A DNA stretch of 18,502 nucleotides from CAYJAD01 sp964372165 (GTDB lineage: Bacteria; Desulfobacterota; Desulfovibrionia; Desulfovibrionales; Desulfovibrionaceae): contig CAYJPT010000038.1 in the NCBI GenBank assembly GCA_964372165.1, positions 1 to 18,502 on the forward strand, read 5' to 3'. This document shows positions 6,829-15,846 of this stretch, piece after piece. Every line of letters starts with the position of its first letter. Position 1 is the stretch's first letter. The notes below the pieces were generated by a model. The model was not told the origin of the DNA and made no database searches. It saw only the letters and a program-made list of their open reading frames with translations. Position numbers and translations under genes: made by a program.

Positions 6829-7404
6829 ATGAATACACTAAACAATCACCCTGTTGACTATGAAAAAGAACTAAACACCTTGGAACAAGTCTGTGGTACT
6901 AGTATCTCCACTTGTTATCAATGTGGAAATTGTACGGCAGGTTGCCCAGCCTCCTTTAGCTATGATCTACAACCACATCAAATTTTACGACACTTGCAAT
7001 TGGGCCATTTTGAAAAGGTGCTAAAATCTCGCTCTATTGCCATGTGTCTTTCATGTGCTACATGTTCGCTGCGCTGTCCAAACAACATTGATATAGCAGC
7101 TCTTATGGAACATATGCGACATAAAGCCAGACAAGAAGGGCTTTTTGCAGTACCAAAAGTAAATAAATTTTGGTTATCATTTCTTGATACGGTGCGTTAT
7201 TGTGGTCGCACATATGAAATGGGAGTTATGGTATTATATATGTTGCGGTCGGGACGCTTATGGACCGACGTTGACTTAGCTCCCATGGCACTTGCTAAAA
7301 ACAAATTGCCATTTATTCCGCATGGTATCAAAGGTGCCAAGGCTGTTGGGCGCATTTTAGAACGTTATGAAAAACGCTGTAAAGAGGAGGGTAAAAAAGC
7401 ATGA
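6829..7404 (+). CDS. hdrC: HdrC-like subunit of heterodisulfide reductase, two 4Fe-4S clusters
   Basis: A 191-residue iron-sulfur protein. Two ferredoxin-type motifs are complete: C29-x2-C32-x2-C35-x3-C39-P and C73-x2-C76-x2-C79-x3-C83-P. HdrC passes electrons from HdrA to the catalytic HdrB subunit in the cytoplasm. I chose the ATG at 6829 because GTGGAG stands just ahead of it; the 23-residue upstream extension begins with a TTG and has no ribosome site. It opens the operon and its stop overlaps hdrB by four bases (ATGA), implying coupled translation and equal stoichiometry. The C-terminal 100 residues are helical without further cysteine motifs. Confidence 0.9.
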   Translation: MNTLNNHPVDYEKELNTLEQVCGTSISTCYQCGNCTAGCPASFSYDLQPHQILRHLQLGHFEKVLKSRSIAMCLSCATCSLRCPNNIDIAALMEHMRHKARQEGLFAVPKVNKFWLSFLDTVRYCGRTYEMGVMVLYMLRSGRLWTDVDLAPMALAKNKLPFIPHGIKGAKAVGRILERYEKRCKEEGKKA

Positions 7405-8327
7405 AGTTTGCCTATTACCCAGGATGTTCAGCCATAGGAACATCGTCTGATTACGAAGTATCAACACGTATTGTGTGTAATGATTTGAACTTTATCCTAA
7501 ATGATATTGAGGATTGGAATTGCTGTGGTTCAACACCTGCCCATGCCGTGGCAACAGAGCTATCCGCAGCATTATGTGTACGCAACTTAGATATTGCGGC
7601 TAAAACCAAGGCAGAAAAATTATTGACCCCCTGCCCTTCTTGTCTTTCAAACTTACGCCATGCAGCTCATCGTATGGAAGACACTGAGTTTAGAGCGCAA
7701 GTTGATGCCCTTTTAGATGAGCCTTCAGCAAGTAGCTTTCCTGAAGCTCTGTCAGTAATGCAGGGACTTGTTGATACTTATGGCATTGAGCTTTTAGCTC
7801 AGCGTGCTGCCAAAAAATTTACCGGCATACGCCTAGCCCCATATTATGGATGTCTTATGAGCCGACCTGCTGAAATTATGAATTTTGGCAATCCGGAAAA
7901 TCCACAAATGATGGAAGATATTTTGCGCGCATGTGGCGCAACTGTTCTTGATTTTCCACTTAAAACAAGCTGTTGTGGCGCATCTTTTGGAATTCCGGAG
8001 CGACCTATGACAGCCAAGCTTTCAGGAAAAATATTGCAGATTGCACAAAATATGCAGGCAGATGCTATTATTGTTGCTTGCCCCTTGTGTCAAATGAATC
8101 TAGACCTGCGCCAGGCCCAAGCGGCCAAAGCAGTACAAAGCAACTTTGACATTCCTGTGCTTTATTTTACGCAAATACTTGGCCTAGCTTTTGGGCACAA
8201 ACCAAGCGAGCTTGGGCTAAATAAGCTTTGTGTTAGCCCTAAAAATTTGCTTGAAAAATTAAAGCAAGCTACCGATGCAAAATCAAAAGAGACTGCCCCC
8301 AGTAAGAAAAAGGAGGCAAAGTCATGA
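7401..8327 (+). CDS. hdrB: HdrB-like catalytic subunit with two CCG domains
   Basis: A 308-residue protein with two complete cysteine-rich CCG domains: C9-x31-C41C42-x35-C78-x2-C81 and C151-x39-C191C192-x34-C227-x2-C230. In characterised HdrB these bind two non-cubane 4Fe-4S clusters where the disulfide substrate is cleaved. In sulfate reducers without coenzyme M/B, DsrC trisulfide/disulfide or another thiol protein is the suspected partner; that is inference. A strong GAGGAGGG precedes the ATG, and both ends overlap neighbours by ATGA. The last 20 residues are a lysine-rich tail (SKETAPSKKKEAKS), unusual for HdrB and reminiscent of the charged extension on FlxA in the same operon. Confidence 0.92.
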   Translation: MKFAYYPGCSAIGTSSDYEVSTRIVCNDLNFILNDIEDWNCCGSTPAHAVATELSAALCVRNLDIAAKTKAEKLLTPCPSCLSNLRHAAHRMEDTEFRAQVDALLDEPSASSFPEALSVMQGLVDTYGIELLAQRAAKKFTGIRLAPYYGCLMSRPAEIMNFGNPENPQMMEDILRACGATVLDFPLKTSCCGASFGIPERPMTAKLSGKILQIAQNMQADAIIVACPLCQMNLDLRQAQAAKAVQSNFDIPVLYFTQILGLAFGHKPSELGLNKLCVSPKNLLEKLKQATDAKSKETAPSKKKEAKS

Positions 8328-10282
8328 GGATAGGTGTTTTTATTTGTCATTGTGGCAGTAATATTGCCGCTACAGTTAAATGTGAACAAGTAGCCGCAGC
8401 AGCGCGTGAATTTTCAGACGTGGTATACTCCATTGATTTAATGTATGCCTGTGCTGAACCAGGGCAGCAAGCTATTGAAGAGGCCATAAAAAAATATCAA
8501 TTAAATGGTGTTGTGGTTGGATCTTGTTCACCGCGCATGCATGAACCAACCTTTAGGCGCACTGTAGAGCGCGCTGGATTAAATCGCTATATGTTTGAAA
8601 TGGCCAATTTACGTGAGCATGTATCATGGATTGGCAAAAATATGGACGCAAATACCAACAAGTCCATTGAATTAGTGCGTATGGCGGTGGAGAAATTACG
8701 CCGTAACACTCCACTTACGGCACAATCATTTGCAGTAAACAAAAGAGTGTTAGTAATAGGTGGTGGTGTTGCAGGTATTCAAGCTGCTCTTGACTGTGCC
8801 GATGGCGGTATAGAAGTTGTAATGGTTGAGCGTGAACCAACCATTGGCGGAAAAATGGCAAAGCTTGATAAAACCTTTCCTACGGTGGACTGTTCAGCTT
8901 GTATACTTGGCCCCAAGATGGTTGATGTGGCACAACATCCAAATATTACACTATATGCCTATTCTGAAGTGAAAGAAATTTTTGGTTATGTAGGTAATTT
9001 TATGGTGCGTATTCGCAAAAAAACTGCCTATGTTGATTGGGAAAAATGCACTGGCTGCGGAGAATGTTTAGCTAAATGTCCTGCCAAAATACCTGACGAA
9101 TTTAATGAAAAAATATCAAAGTCAGGTGCTATTACCATTGCTTTTCCGCAGGCCATACCCAAAAAAGCTGTCATTAATGCTGAACACTGTTTTATGTTAA
9201 GCAAGGGTAAATGCGGTGCTTGTGCTAAAAAATGTCCTACCAATGCCATAAACTTCAAACTGGAAGAAGAAATTGTAACAGAAGAAGTAGGCAGTATTGT
9301 AGCCGCTACAGGTTATGAACTCATGGACTGGACAGTTTATGAAGAATATGGTGCAGGACGCTATCCTGATGTAATAACTTCCATGCAATATGAGCGTTTA
9401 ATGAATGCCTCTGGCCCAACTCTTGGGCATATTGTGCGTCCCTCTGACGGTAAAGAACCCAAAAACGTTGTGTTTATTCAATGTGTAGGATCACGTGATC
9501 CGTCCATTGGTCGCCCTTATTGCTCAGGCTTTTGTTGCATGTACACAGCCAAACAAGCCATACTTACCAAGGATCATATACCTGATTCGCAGTCACATAT
9601 TTTTTATATGGATATTCGTGCACCCGGTAAGATGTATGATGAGTTTACCCGCCGCGCTACGGAACAATACGGCGCAAACTATATTCGTGGACGAGTTTCA
9701 TCAATTTATCCTGATGGAAAAGGCCAATATGTGGTTTGCGGTGTAGATACTTTGCTTGGCGAAAAGGTAGAAATACTTGCTGACCTTGTGGTTTTGGCAG
9801 TGGGAGTTGATGCTTCAAGCGGCGCATCACATTTAGCAGAAATGATACGTGTATCTTATGATACGCACGGTTTTTTGATGGAAGGTCATCCAAAATTAAA
9901 ACCCGTAGAAACCAACACAGCTGGTGTATTTTTAGCTGGCGCATGCCAAGGACCAAAAGATATTCCAGCCTCAGTGGCACAAGGTTCTGCAGCTGCTGCT
10001 AAAGTTTTATCATTGTTTGCAAAAGACACATTGGAAAATAACCCACAAGTGGCAACCATTGATATGAGTCGCTGTGTCAGTTGTGGAAAATGTGTGCGAG
10101 TATGCCCATTTGGGGCTATTCGTGAGTTAATTGTGCGTGGTGTCTTAAAATATGAAGTTTTACCAACAGTATGCCAAGGTTGTGGATTATGTACAGCAAC
10201 TTGCCCTCAAGGTGCAGTACAAATAGCCCACTTCACTGATGATCAAATTCTTGCGGAGGTTAATGCCTTATGCCGCAGCTAG
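8324..10282 (+). CDS. hdrA: HdrA-like FAD/iron-sulfur subunit, probable electron-bifurcating core
   Basis: A 652-residue flavoprotein in the usual HdrA order: an N-terminal HdrA domain (1-130), the FAD-binding GGGVAG (146-151) with VEREPTIGGKMA, an inserted ferredoxin pair (C242, C245, C248, C252; C289, C297, C300, C304), the conserved QCVGSRD...YCSGFCC region (C387, C400, C404, C405) matching the cluster next to flavin in the solved archaeal HdrA, and a C-terminal ferredoxin pair (C584, C587, C590, C594; C617, C620, C623, C627). The flavin is the proposed bifurcation site splitting electrons between ferredoxin and HdrCB. No selenocysteine codon is needed. GGAGG precedes the ATG, which overlaps hdrB by four bases; the 3' end overlaps flxDC by 13. 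Confidence 0.94.
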   Translation: MRIGVFICHCGSNIAATVKCEQVAAAAREFSDVVYSIDLMYACAEPGQQAIEEAIKKYQLNGVVVGSCSPRMHEPTFRRTVERAGLNRYMFEMANLREHVSWIGKNMDANTNKSIELVRMAVEKLRRNTPLTAQSFAVNKRVLVIGGGVAGIQAALDCADGGIEVVMVEREPTIGGKMAKLDKTFPTVDCSACILGPKMVDVAQHPNITLYAYSEVKEIFGYVGNFMVRIRKKTAYVDWEKCTGCGECLAKCPAKIPDEFNEKISKSGAITIAFPQAIPKKAVINAEHCFMLSKGKCGACAKKCPTNAINFKLEEEIVTEEVGSIVAATGYELMDWTVYEEYGAGRYPDVITSMQYERLMNASGPTLGHIVRPSDGKEPKNVVFIQCVGSRDPSIGRPYCSGFCCMYTAKQAILTKDHIPDSQSHIFYMDIRAPGKMYDEFTRRATEQYGANYIRGRVSSIYPDGKGQYVVCGVDTLLGEKVEILADLVVLAVGVDASSGASHLAEMIRVSYDTHGFLMEGHPKLKPVETNTAGVFLAGACQGPKDIPASVAQGSAAAAKVLSLFAKDTLENNPQVATIDMSRCVSCGKCVRVCPFGAIRELIVRGVLKYEVLPTVCQGCGLCTATCPQGAVQIAHFTDDQILAEVNALCRS

Positions 10283-11727
10283 AAAATAAAGAATTAAGAA
10301 TTATTGGTTTTTTATGTAATTGGTGCTCATATGGCGGTGCAGATACCGCTGGAGTTGCGCGAGCTACACAACCCACAGATTTGCGTATTATTCGTATTCC
10401 ATGTTCAGGACGTGTAGATCCTTTATTTGCCATGCGTGCACTGTTAGATGGTGCAGATGGAGTATTGGTTTCTGGCTGTCACCCTCGTGATTGTCATTAC
10501 ACTTCAGGCAACTACTATGCCAGACGACGCTTAGAAATGCTTAAGCATTTTTTACCAATACTTGGTATTGATGCAGCTCGCTTTGAGTATACTTGGGTAT
10601 CTGCTTCGGAAGGTCAAAAATGGCAACGTGTAGTCACCAAGTTTACAGAGCAAATTCACAAACTAGGGCCTGCCCCACGTATTGAAGACAGCGCTCCACT
10701 TTATACTGTGGCAAAAAGTGTCTTAAATTCTTTACGTCCATTGGGAACAGGTGTTGCCGGACAAGGTGCTCTTGAGGAGTTAAAATCTGCTATCAAGCAA
10801 CGCCTGCCAGAGCTTGCCTGCGTAATTGGCTGGAAGCAAGGCCATGATGCAGCCCATGCTACACCGCATTTTATGTATAACGATGAAGATGTGGACAAAT
10901 TGCAATGGGGTCCTTTCAATGTGCATAATTTAGCCACTTACCTTCCCTCTTGGAAAGGTAAAAAAATTGGTATTATAGTAAAAGGTTGTGACTCGCGCTC
11001 TGTGGTTGAATTAATACAAGAAAGTTTAATAGAACGCCAAGATGTAGAAATTTTTAGTATGCCTTGTGAAGGTACTCTAAATATGTCAAGAATTGATGAA
11101 ACTCTTGGGCGATATAATAAAATTGATGCAGTTGAAACTACTGCTGACAGTGTGCGCATTGTAGCAGATGGCAAAGAGCATGTTTTTTCAATGCAAGAAT
11201 ATGCTCAGGCCAAATGTCATGGTTGCACAAATCCAGGCGCTGTAGAAGCGGACATGCGCTTTGGAGGTCCACCAACTCCTGTAACTGCAGGAAACGTGCT
11301 TCCGCCTGAGCTTGCACTGCTTGATAGCATGAGCTTGGAAGAAAGGCGTAGCTTTTGGTATGGGCATATGCAACGCTGTATACGCTGCTATGCTTGTCGT
11401 AATGCTTGCCCTATGTGTGTTTGCAGAGATTATTGTATAGCAGAAACACGCAATCCGCATTGGCTTACTCAAGATAATAGCGTAAAAGAAAAGCTATACT
11501 TCCAGACAATCCACGCTTTACATTTAGCTGGACGTTGTACAGGTTGTGGCGAATGTCAAAGGGCTTGCCCCATAAATATACCGATTTTAGCTTTACGCCA
11601 ACAGTTGGAAAGAGCCGTCGGAGAACTTTTTGATGGATATAAACCCGGCATGAAAAAAGATGCAGTCCCGCCGCTATTAGGTTATGCCCTTGAAGAAAAG
11701 AATATAATAGAGAGGGAGTGGAAATGA
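10270..11727 (+). CDS. FlxD-FlxC fusion: MvhD-like domain plus iron-sulfur relay domain
   Basis: A 485-residue protein that joins two subunits. Residues 1-135 are an MvhD/FlxD domain with the five cysteines for a 2Fe-2S cluster (C16, C19, C45, C70, C75; the C70/C75 pair sits in SGCHPRDC), the piece that docks on HdrA. After a linker (136-175), residues 180-485 are FlxC-like: VIGWKQG, KGCDSRSV (C240), CHGC (C316, C319), then two ferredoxin motifs (C370, C373, C376, C380 with an extra PMCVC; C423, C426, C429, C433). In the described FlxABCD-HdrABC complex of Desulfovibrio vulgaris FlxC and FlxD are named as separate proteins. The ATG at 10270 lies inside the end of hdrA, 10 bases after GGAGG. 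No frameshift signs: both halves and the linker read cleanly. Confidence 0.85.
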   Translation: MPQLENKELRIIGFLCNWCSYGGADTAGVARATQPTDLRIIRIPCSGRVDPLFAMRALLDGADGVLVSGCHPRDCHYTSGNYYARRRLEMLKHFLPILGIDAARFEYTWVSASEGQKWQRVVTKFTEQIHKLGPAPRIEDSAPLYTVAKSVLNSLRPLGTGVAGQGALEELKSAIKQRLPELACVIGWKQGHDAAHATPHFMYNDEDVDKLQWGPFNVHNLATYLPSWKGKKIGIIVKGCDSRSVVELIQESLIERQDVEIFSMPCEGTLNMSRIDETLGRYNKIDAVETTADSVRIVADGKEHVFSMQEYAQAKCHGCTNPGAVEADMRFGGPPTPVTAGNVLPPELALLDSMSLEERRSFWYGHMQRCIRCYACRNACPMCVCRDYCIAETRNPHWLTQDNSVKEKLYFQTIHALHLAGRCTGCGECQRACPINIPILALRQQLERAVGELFDGYKPGMKKDAVPPLLGYALEEKNIIEREWK

Positions 11728-12791
11728 GTAGTCTATATTTATTAAATAAAGATTCCCTCCTTGAGTTTTTATCTTGGCTTGGAACATATAATAATGAAGT
11801 ACATCGTGTTCTTGTACCAACTAAGCAAGGTGGGTCTGTAATATTTGCTCCATTTGATGCACAAAATGAAATATGTTTTGACAAAGCAAGCACCTCACCT
11901 AAAGAGGTGGCATTTCCTGCTTGTGAAACATTATTTACTTATAAGCAAGAAAAAGACCCAGAAAATCTGGATAAACTTACCCTTACCTTAAATGATGTTA
12001 CTGTGGTAGAGCCTACCATTGTCTTTGCTTGCCGGCCTTGTGACGCTCGTGGTTTTACTGTGCTTGATCGACCCTATATTCAAGGTCCATATCAAGACCC
12101 ATATTATATGGCAAAGCGTGAAAAAATGATTGTCATTACTCGTGCTTGTACAGAAACATGTTCTACTTGTTTTTGTCATTGGGTAGGTTCTGGACCTATA
12201 GACAAAACTGGTTCAGATATTCTTTTTACAGAACTTGATGAAGGTTTTATCTTGCAAGGCATTAGCGACAAAGGCACAGCTTTATTAGAAAAAAGCACCT
12301 TAAAAATTGCTGAAGAAATGAAGGATGCCATGCGCAAAGCTCATGCCGATGCTGGGGCAAGCCTTGATAAAAAACCGGATTTGAGTGCCATTGTACAAAG
12401 CCTTGCTACACGTTTTACCGATGAGGAATTTTGGGAAAAACAAACAGCGCATTGTCTGTCTTGTGGTGCTTGCACTTACATTTGCCCCACTTGTTATTGC
12501 TTTAATATTACCGATGAAGGTGATGGCATAAGTGCTGAAGGTGGCAGGCGCATGCGTACATGGGATAATTGCATGGCATCTCATTTTACTCGTGAGGCTA
12601 GTGGACACAATCCCCGTACAGCAAAGGCTTTACGCATGCGTAACCGCATTACGCATAAATTTAGTTATTATCCCCAAGTATGGGAAAAGCAATTTTCCTG
12701 TAATGGGTGCGGACGTTGCATTAGCCAATGTCCTGTGCATCTTGATATACGCTCCATTATACTGGCAGCCATAGTTGATAAGGATTTATAA
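11724..12791 (+). CDS. flxB: FlxB-like 4Fe-4S subunit (sulfhydrogenase beta/AsrA type)
   Basis: A 355-residue iron-sulfur protein related to sulfhydrogenase beta and anaerobic sulfite reductase subunit A. Hallmarks are FACRPCDARGFTVLD (101-115), the CTETCSTCFC cysteine cluster (142-151), and two C-terminal ferredoxin motifs: C244, C247, C250, C254 (followed by CYC) and C326, C329, C332, C336. It links the FlxA flavoprotein to the FlxDC relay. A GTG at 11718 gives two extra residues, but the ATG at 11724 forms the ATGA overlap with the flxDC stop and has GAGGGAG ahead of it, so I prefer it. Nine bases separate it from flxA. Confidence 0.87.
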   Translation: MSSLYLLNKDSLLEFLSWLGTYNNEVHRVLVPTKQGGSVIFAPFDAQNEICFDKASTSPKEVAFPACETLFTYKQEKDPENLDKLTLTLNDVTVVEPTIVFACRPCDARGFTVLDRPYIQGPYQDPYYMAKREKMIVITRACTETCSTCFCHWVGSGPIDKTGSDILFTELDEGFILQGISDKGTALLEKSTLKIAEEMKDAMRKAHADAGASLDKKPDLSAIVQSLATRFTDEEFWEKQTAHCLSCGACTYICPTCYCFNITDEGDGISAEGGRRMRTWDNCMASHFTREASGHNPRTAKALRMRNRITHKFSYYPQVWEKQFSCNGCGRCISQCPVHLDIRSIILAAIVDKDL

Positions 12792-12800
12792 GGAGAAAGT

Positions 12801-14099
12801 ATGAGCGCAAAGCAAACTAACAAAAAGGCTAAAACTCAATCTACCAAGGCTGCATCTACTAAAAAAACACGTAAAAGTACGCCTGCTTCTGCAAATAAAA
12901 AAACAGTTACCAAGGCTGCCAAAGAAGATATTACTCTAACAAAAGTGAAGGATGATGAGCTTACAGTTAGTACACAACCAACTGAGCAAGTACTCACTTT
13001 AGAAGAAAAGGCAACCACTCCACCGGCAAAAGCAAGCCGTGTTGACTTAGCAATTAAAGACTCTAATACTCCGGTTATAAAGGAATCAAAAACACCGGCA
13101 ATAAAAGAAACTAAGGCACCTGTTATTAAAGAGGAACACTTGCCTGCAAAAAGAGAAGCTCAAGCACCGGCAATAAAGGATACACAAGCACCTATGGTGC
13201 AAGGGCTAAAGCCCTTGACTGAAACAGAAGAATGTATTCCTTGTGCCATACCTGATACTCGTACTGCCTTAGGAGCAAACCCGTATTTGCCACAAATTGG
13301 TACTGTTGTTGAAATTATAGAAGAAACAAGCAACATAAAAACCTTTCGCATTGTGCTTGACGATGCAGCAGCCATGCAAGCTCTGCACTATGGGGCAGGG
13401 CAAGTGGCACAAGTATCTGTCTTTGGTGTAGGTGAAGCAACATTTGTTATCAGTAGCCCACCATCCCAAAAAGAGTTTTTGCAATTTTCGGTTATGCGTG
13501 TAGGTGAGCTAACCAGAGCTTTGCACAAACTTTCTGTTGGTGATAAAGTAGGAGTACGAGCACCTCTAGGTAATGCATTCCCTTGCGCAAATTGGCAAGG
13601 CAAAGATTTATTCTTTATAGGTGGTGGTATTGGCATGGCACCCATTAGGTCCATATTACTACACACCCTTGAGAATAAGGCTGACTACGGTAAAATATCT
13701 TTATTATATGGAGCACGCACACCCAAAGATATGGCCTATAGCTATGAGCTTGAAAGCTGGCTTGAAAATCCAGACCTTGACTGCACCTTAACCATAGACA
13801 TCCCCTTTGGTGGTTGGGACCATAAAGTAGGACTTATTCCCGACATCTTAACTGAGCTTGCGCCAGATCCTGCCAAAACTGTTGCTATTATTTGTGGACC
13901 GCCAATTATGATTACTTTTACCATAAAAGCTCTAATGGCAATGAATTTTAGTGCAGATAATATTATAACTACTCTTGAAAAACGTATGAAATGTGGCATT
14001 GGGCTTTGTGGGCGTTGTAACCTAGGCAACAAATATGTTTGTGTTGATGGTCCGGTATTCTCTTGGGCTGAGCTTGAGCAATTACCACCAGAATTATAA
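12801..14099 (+). CDS. flxA: FlxA-like FAD/NAD(P)H oxidoreductase with long repeat-rich N-terminal extension
   Basis: A 432-residue protein with two very different parts. Residues 1-145 are Lys/Thr/Ala/Pro-rich low complexity, including imperfect eight-residue repeats of the type TPVIKESK (about 83-135). From about 147 it is a ferredoxin-NADP-reductase-like enzyme: a FAD barrel with FVISSPP (215-221), NAD(P)-binding GGGIGMAPIRSI (274-285) and CGPPIM (365-370), and a C-terminal cluster motif C398-x4-C403-x2-C406-x7-C414. This is the subunit that should oxidise NADH for the Hdr-Flx complex. The usual family length is about 280 residues, so the extension is an addition. AAGGAG precedes the ATG. 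It is the last gene of the operon, before a strong terminator. Confidence 0.88.
   Translation: MSAKQTNKKAKTQSTKAASTKKTRKSTPASANKKTVTKAAKEDITLTKVKDDELTVSTQPTEQVLTLEEKATTPPAKASRVDLAIKDSNTPVIKESKTPAIKETKAPVIKEEHLPAKREAQAPAIKDTQAPMVQGLKPLTETEECIPCAIPDTRTALGANPYLPQIGTVVEIIEETSNIKTFRIVLDDAAAMQALHYGAGQVAQVSVFGVGEATFVISSPPSQKEFLQFSVMRVGELTRALHKLSVGDKVGVRAPLGNAFPCANWQGKDLFFIGGGIGMAPIRSILLHTLENKADYGKISLLYGARTPKDMAYSYELESWLENPDLDCTLTIDIPFGGWDHKVGLIPDILTELAPDPAKTVAIICGPPIMITFTIKALMAMNFSADNIITTLEKRMKCGIGLCGRCNLGNKYVCVDGPVFSWAELEQLPPEL
13047..13205 (+). repeat. Imperfect 24-bp coding tandem repeat in flxA
   Basis: The DNA encodes six or seven degenerate copies of an eight-residue unit with the pattern (T/A)-P-(A/V)-I-K-(E/D)-x-(K/Q), for example TPVIKESK, TPAIKETK, APVIKEEH, APAIKDTQ. 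Copies differ at third positions, so the repeat is not a very recent expansion. Confidence 0.7.
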
Positions 14100-14164
14100 T
14101 TTTTATAGTATTTTATTATTGTAATAAATTATTGTATTTTTAAGTGCCAGCTCAAATACATCTT

Positions 14165-14211
14165 ATAAAAATAAAGCCCTCTGTGTAATGCACAGGGGGC
14201 TTTATTTTTAT
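14165..14211. terminator. Strong bidirectional terminator between flxA and the DUF4139 gene
   Basis: A 21-bp stem (14165-14185 with 14191-14211, one G-T pair) with a five-base loop TAATG. Its core is GCCCTCTGTG/CACAGGGGGC, flanked by an A-rich 5' arm and a T-rich 3' arm so that T-runs follow in both directions. It ends the plus-strand hdr-flx operon and the minus-strand pyr operon. Confidence 0.92.
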
Positions 14212-14280
14212 TTGGTCAATGCTGAAAAACCATACAAGTTGCTGTAAAGTTTTTCAATGTCAGCTATATTTATTAGACGA

Positions 14281-15846
14281 CTACCAACGTCCCAAGTCCA
14301 ACTGCATATCCTTAGGAGCTTTTACAGTAATGGATCGTTTCACCATACTTGTGCCCTTGGCAGGTGTTTCAACATTCCAAACAAATGTTTTTTCTGGGCC
14401 ACTTTCCGGCTTGGGCTCATCAGCATAACTTACTTTCATAGCAGAATCTTCCACTTGAGTTTGAGCTTCTTCTATACGAACAACAACAGGTATATTTCTG
14501 GTATTTTGAATGCTGTAAACCCAATTCCACGTCCATGATTGTTCTTGTTCAATAAGTCCTTGCTCAGCACTTTTACGAACCTTTTCCTTAGTTTGCACCG
14601 TTACAAGTGGATCTACACCAAAAAAGATTTCAGTTTCTGCACCCTTTGGCGCAAAACGACCCTGACTTGTCATTACACCATCAAGTAAAAATGTGGCTTC
14701 TCCACTTGGATAAAAATTATTTTCCACTTTATATTTAGCACTTAACCATACTTTATTATCACTTACAGATGGTCTTGCTAAACGAATAAGGGCTATATTT
14801 AATTTGTCTTGGCTTAACTTCAATAAGGTTTTACCCTCAGGTATTTTATGCACCTTGGACATACTCCAACGCGCCATAGCAGCGTCTTGATCAAAACTTG
14901 GGCTTGAATCATTCACAGCACCACGTGCCATCATAAGTTCAGGTGGAGCCATACTTTTAGCATAAACTACCGGTGCGCCACCTTTACGCACAACCCAAGG
15001 ATTAATAGGCATTGGGGCACGATCATTACCTTGTGCTGTTGTTAATTCCAATTCAACATTATGCCAATCAAGATCACTATTTTGTGTAATCTGTGCTAAT
15101 AATTGAACATCAATAGTATTATCCTTAGTATTGGCATCAATAAAATAGATGGGAGACCAAAAAGTATTAGATAATGTGTAAGCTGAAGAAACAAGAATTT
15201 CTGCATCAGCAGGCAAAGGCGAATTAATACGCACCACCAGCTGTTGACTACCTGGCAAGGTGTCAGTCAGCTGCGTAGCACGTTTTTTAGCAAAGTCAAT
15301 TTCGCGTTGGGTTGCAGCTATGCGTGTACCAATAAGAGCCAGTTCAGGCGCTAACTGTTGGGCATTTTTTTTATTTGCAGCACCGCTGTTTTCTTTGATA
15401 GCTTCAGTTAGAGCAAGCTCCTGTGCACGTAAATTTGCAAGAGCTCCGGCAAGAGAATCATGTATAGACTCAAGCGTAATTCTTTGCTTTTCAATCGCAC
15501 CTTGTGGCTTAAAAGGTAATGCTTTTTCCACACTCCAGCTAACTATTTCACTCTTAGTTTGCTCTTGTGGCGAGGAAATAAATAATTGTATATTTTCTGC
15601 CATTTGTGGGAATGGCAATACCAATAATTTTTGCCCATCTAAAGCAATTATCTTAGCCAAACACTGAGTGTATACATGAGCATTTTGTTGATTTATGACT
15701 ACTCTATAGGGTGTAGCAGGAATACCACTAGCAGTATCGTTGGCACTGCGAATCAATGCAGCATCTGCCTTTACAGCACTCATGGCGGTGCTGTTTAAGC
15801 TAACAATAAAAAATAATATACCCAAAAAACAAAAAACATTTCGCAT
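14281..15846 (-). CDS. Exported DUF4139 domain protein
   Basis: A 521-residue protein starting with a clear Sec signal peptide: MRN, a hydrophobic core (VFCFLGILFFIVSL, 4-17) and a cleavage-like TAMSA at about residue 24; no lipobox. A helical, probably coiled-coil stretch (about 105-190) follows, then the beta-rich DUF4139 part (about 190-521) with its VRINSPLPADAEILVSSAYT and SPIYFIDANTKDNTI regions. DUF4139 proteins are mostly uncharacterised envelope proteins, some labelled mucoidy-inhibitor-like. The ATG at 15846 shares one base with the pyrC stop (TAATG) and is preceded by AGAGGA, which argues for coupled translation and against the longer reading. Why it sits behind pyrC is not obvious. 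Confidence 0.82.
   Translation of the reverse strand: MRNVFCFLGILFFIVSLNSTAMSAVKADAALIRSANDTASGIPATPYRVVINQQNAHVYTQCLAKIIALDGQKLLVLPFPQMAENIQLFISSPQEQTKSEIVSWSVEKALPFKPQGAIEKQRITLESIHDSLAGALANLRAQELALTEAIKENSGAANKKNAQQLAPELALIGTRIAATQREIDFAKKRATQLTDTLPGSQQLVVRINSPLPADAEILVSSAYTLSNTFWSPIYFIDANTKDNTIDVQLLAQITQNSDLDWHNVELELTTAQGNDRAPMPINPWVVRKGGAPVVYAKSMAPPELMMARGAVNDSSPSFDQDAAMARWSMSKVHKIPEGKTLLKLSQDKLNIALIRLARPSVSDNKVWLSAKYKVENNFYPSGEATFLLDGVMTSQGRFAPKGAETEIFFGVDPLVTVQTKEKVRKSAEQGLIEQEQSWTWNWVYSIQNTRNIPVVVRIEEAQTQVEDSAMKVSYADEPKPESGPEKTFVWNVETPAKGTSMVKRSITVKAPKDMQLDLGRW

Noticed and set aside
11465..11893. 142-codon open frame on the minus strand across the flxDC-flxB junction, and similar antisense frames throughout the hdr-flx operon
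   Set aside because: They mirror strongly supported plus-strand genes, are cysteine- and serine-rich in the manner of antisense translations, and lack ribosome sites.
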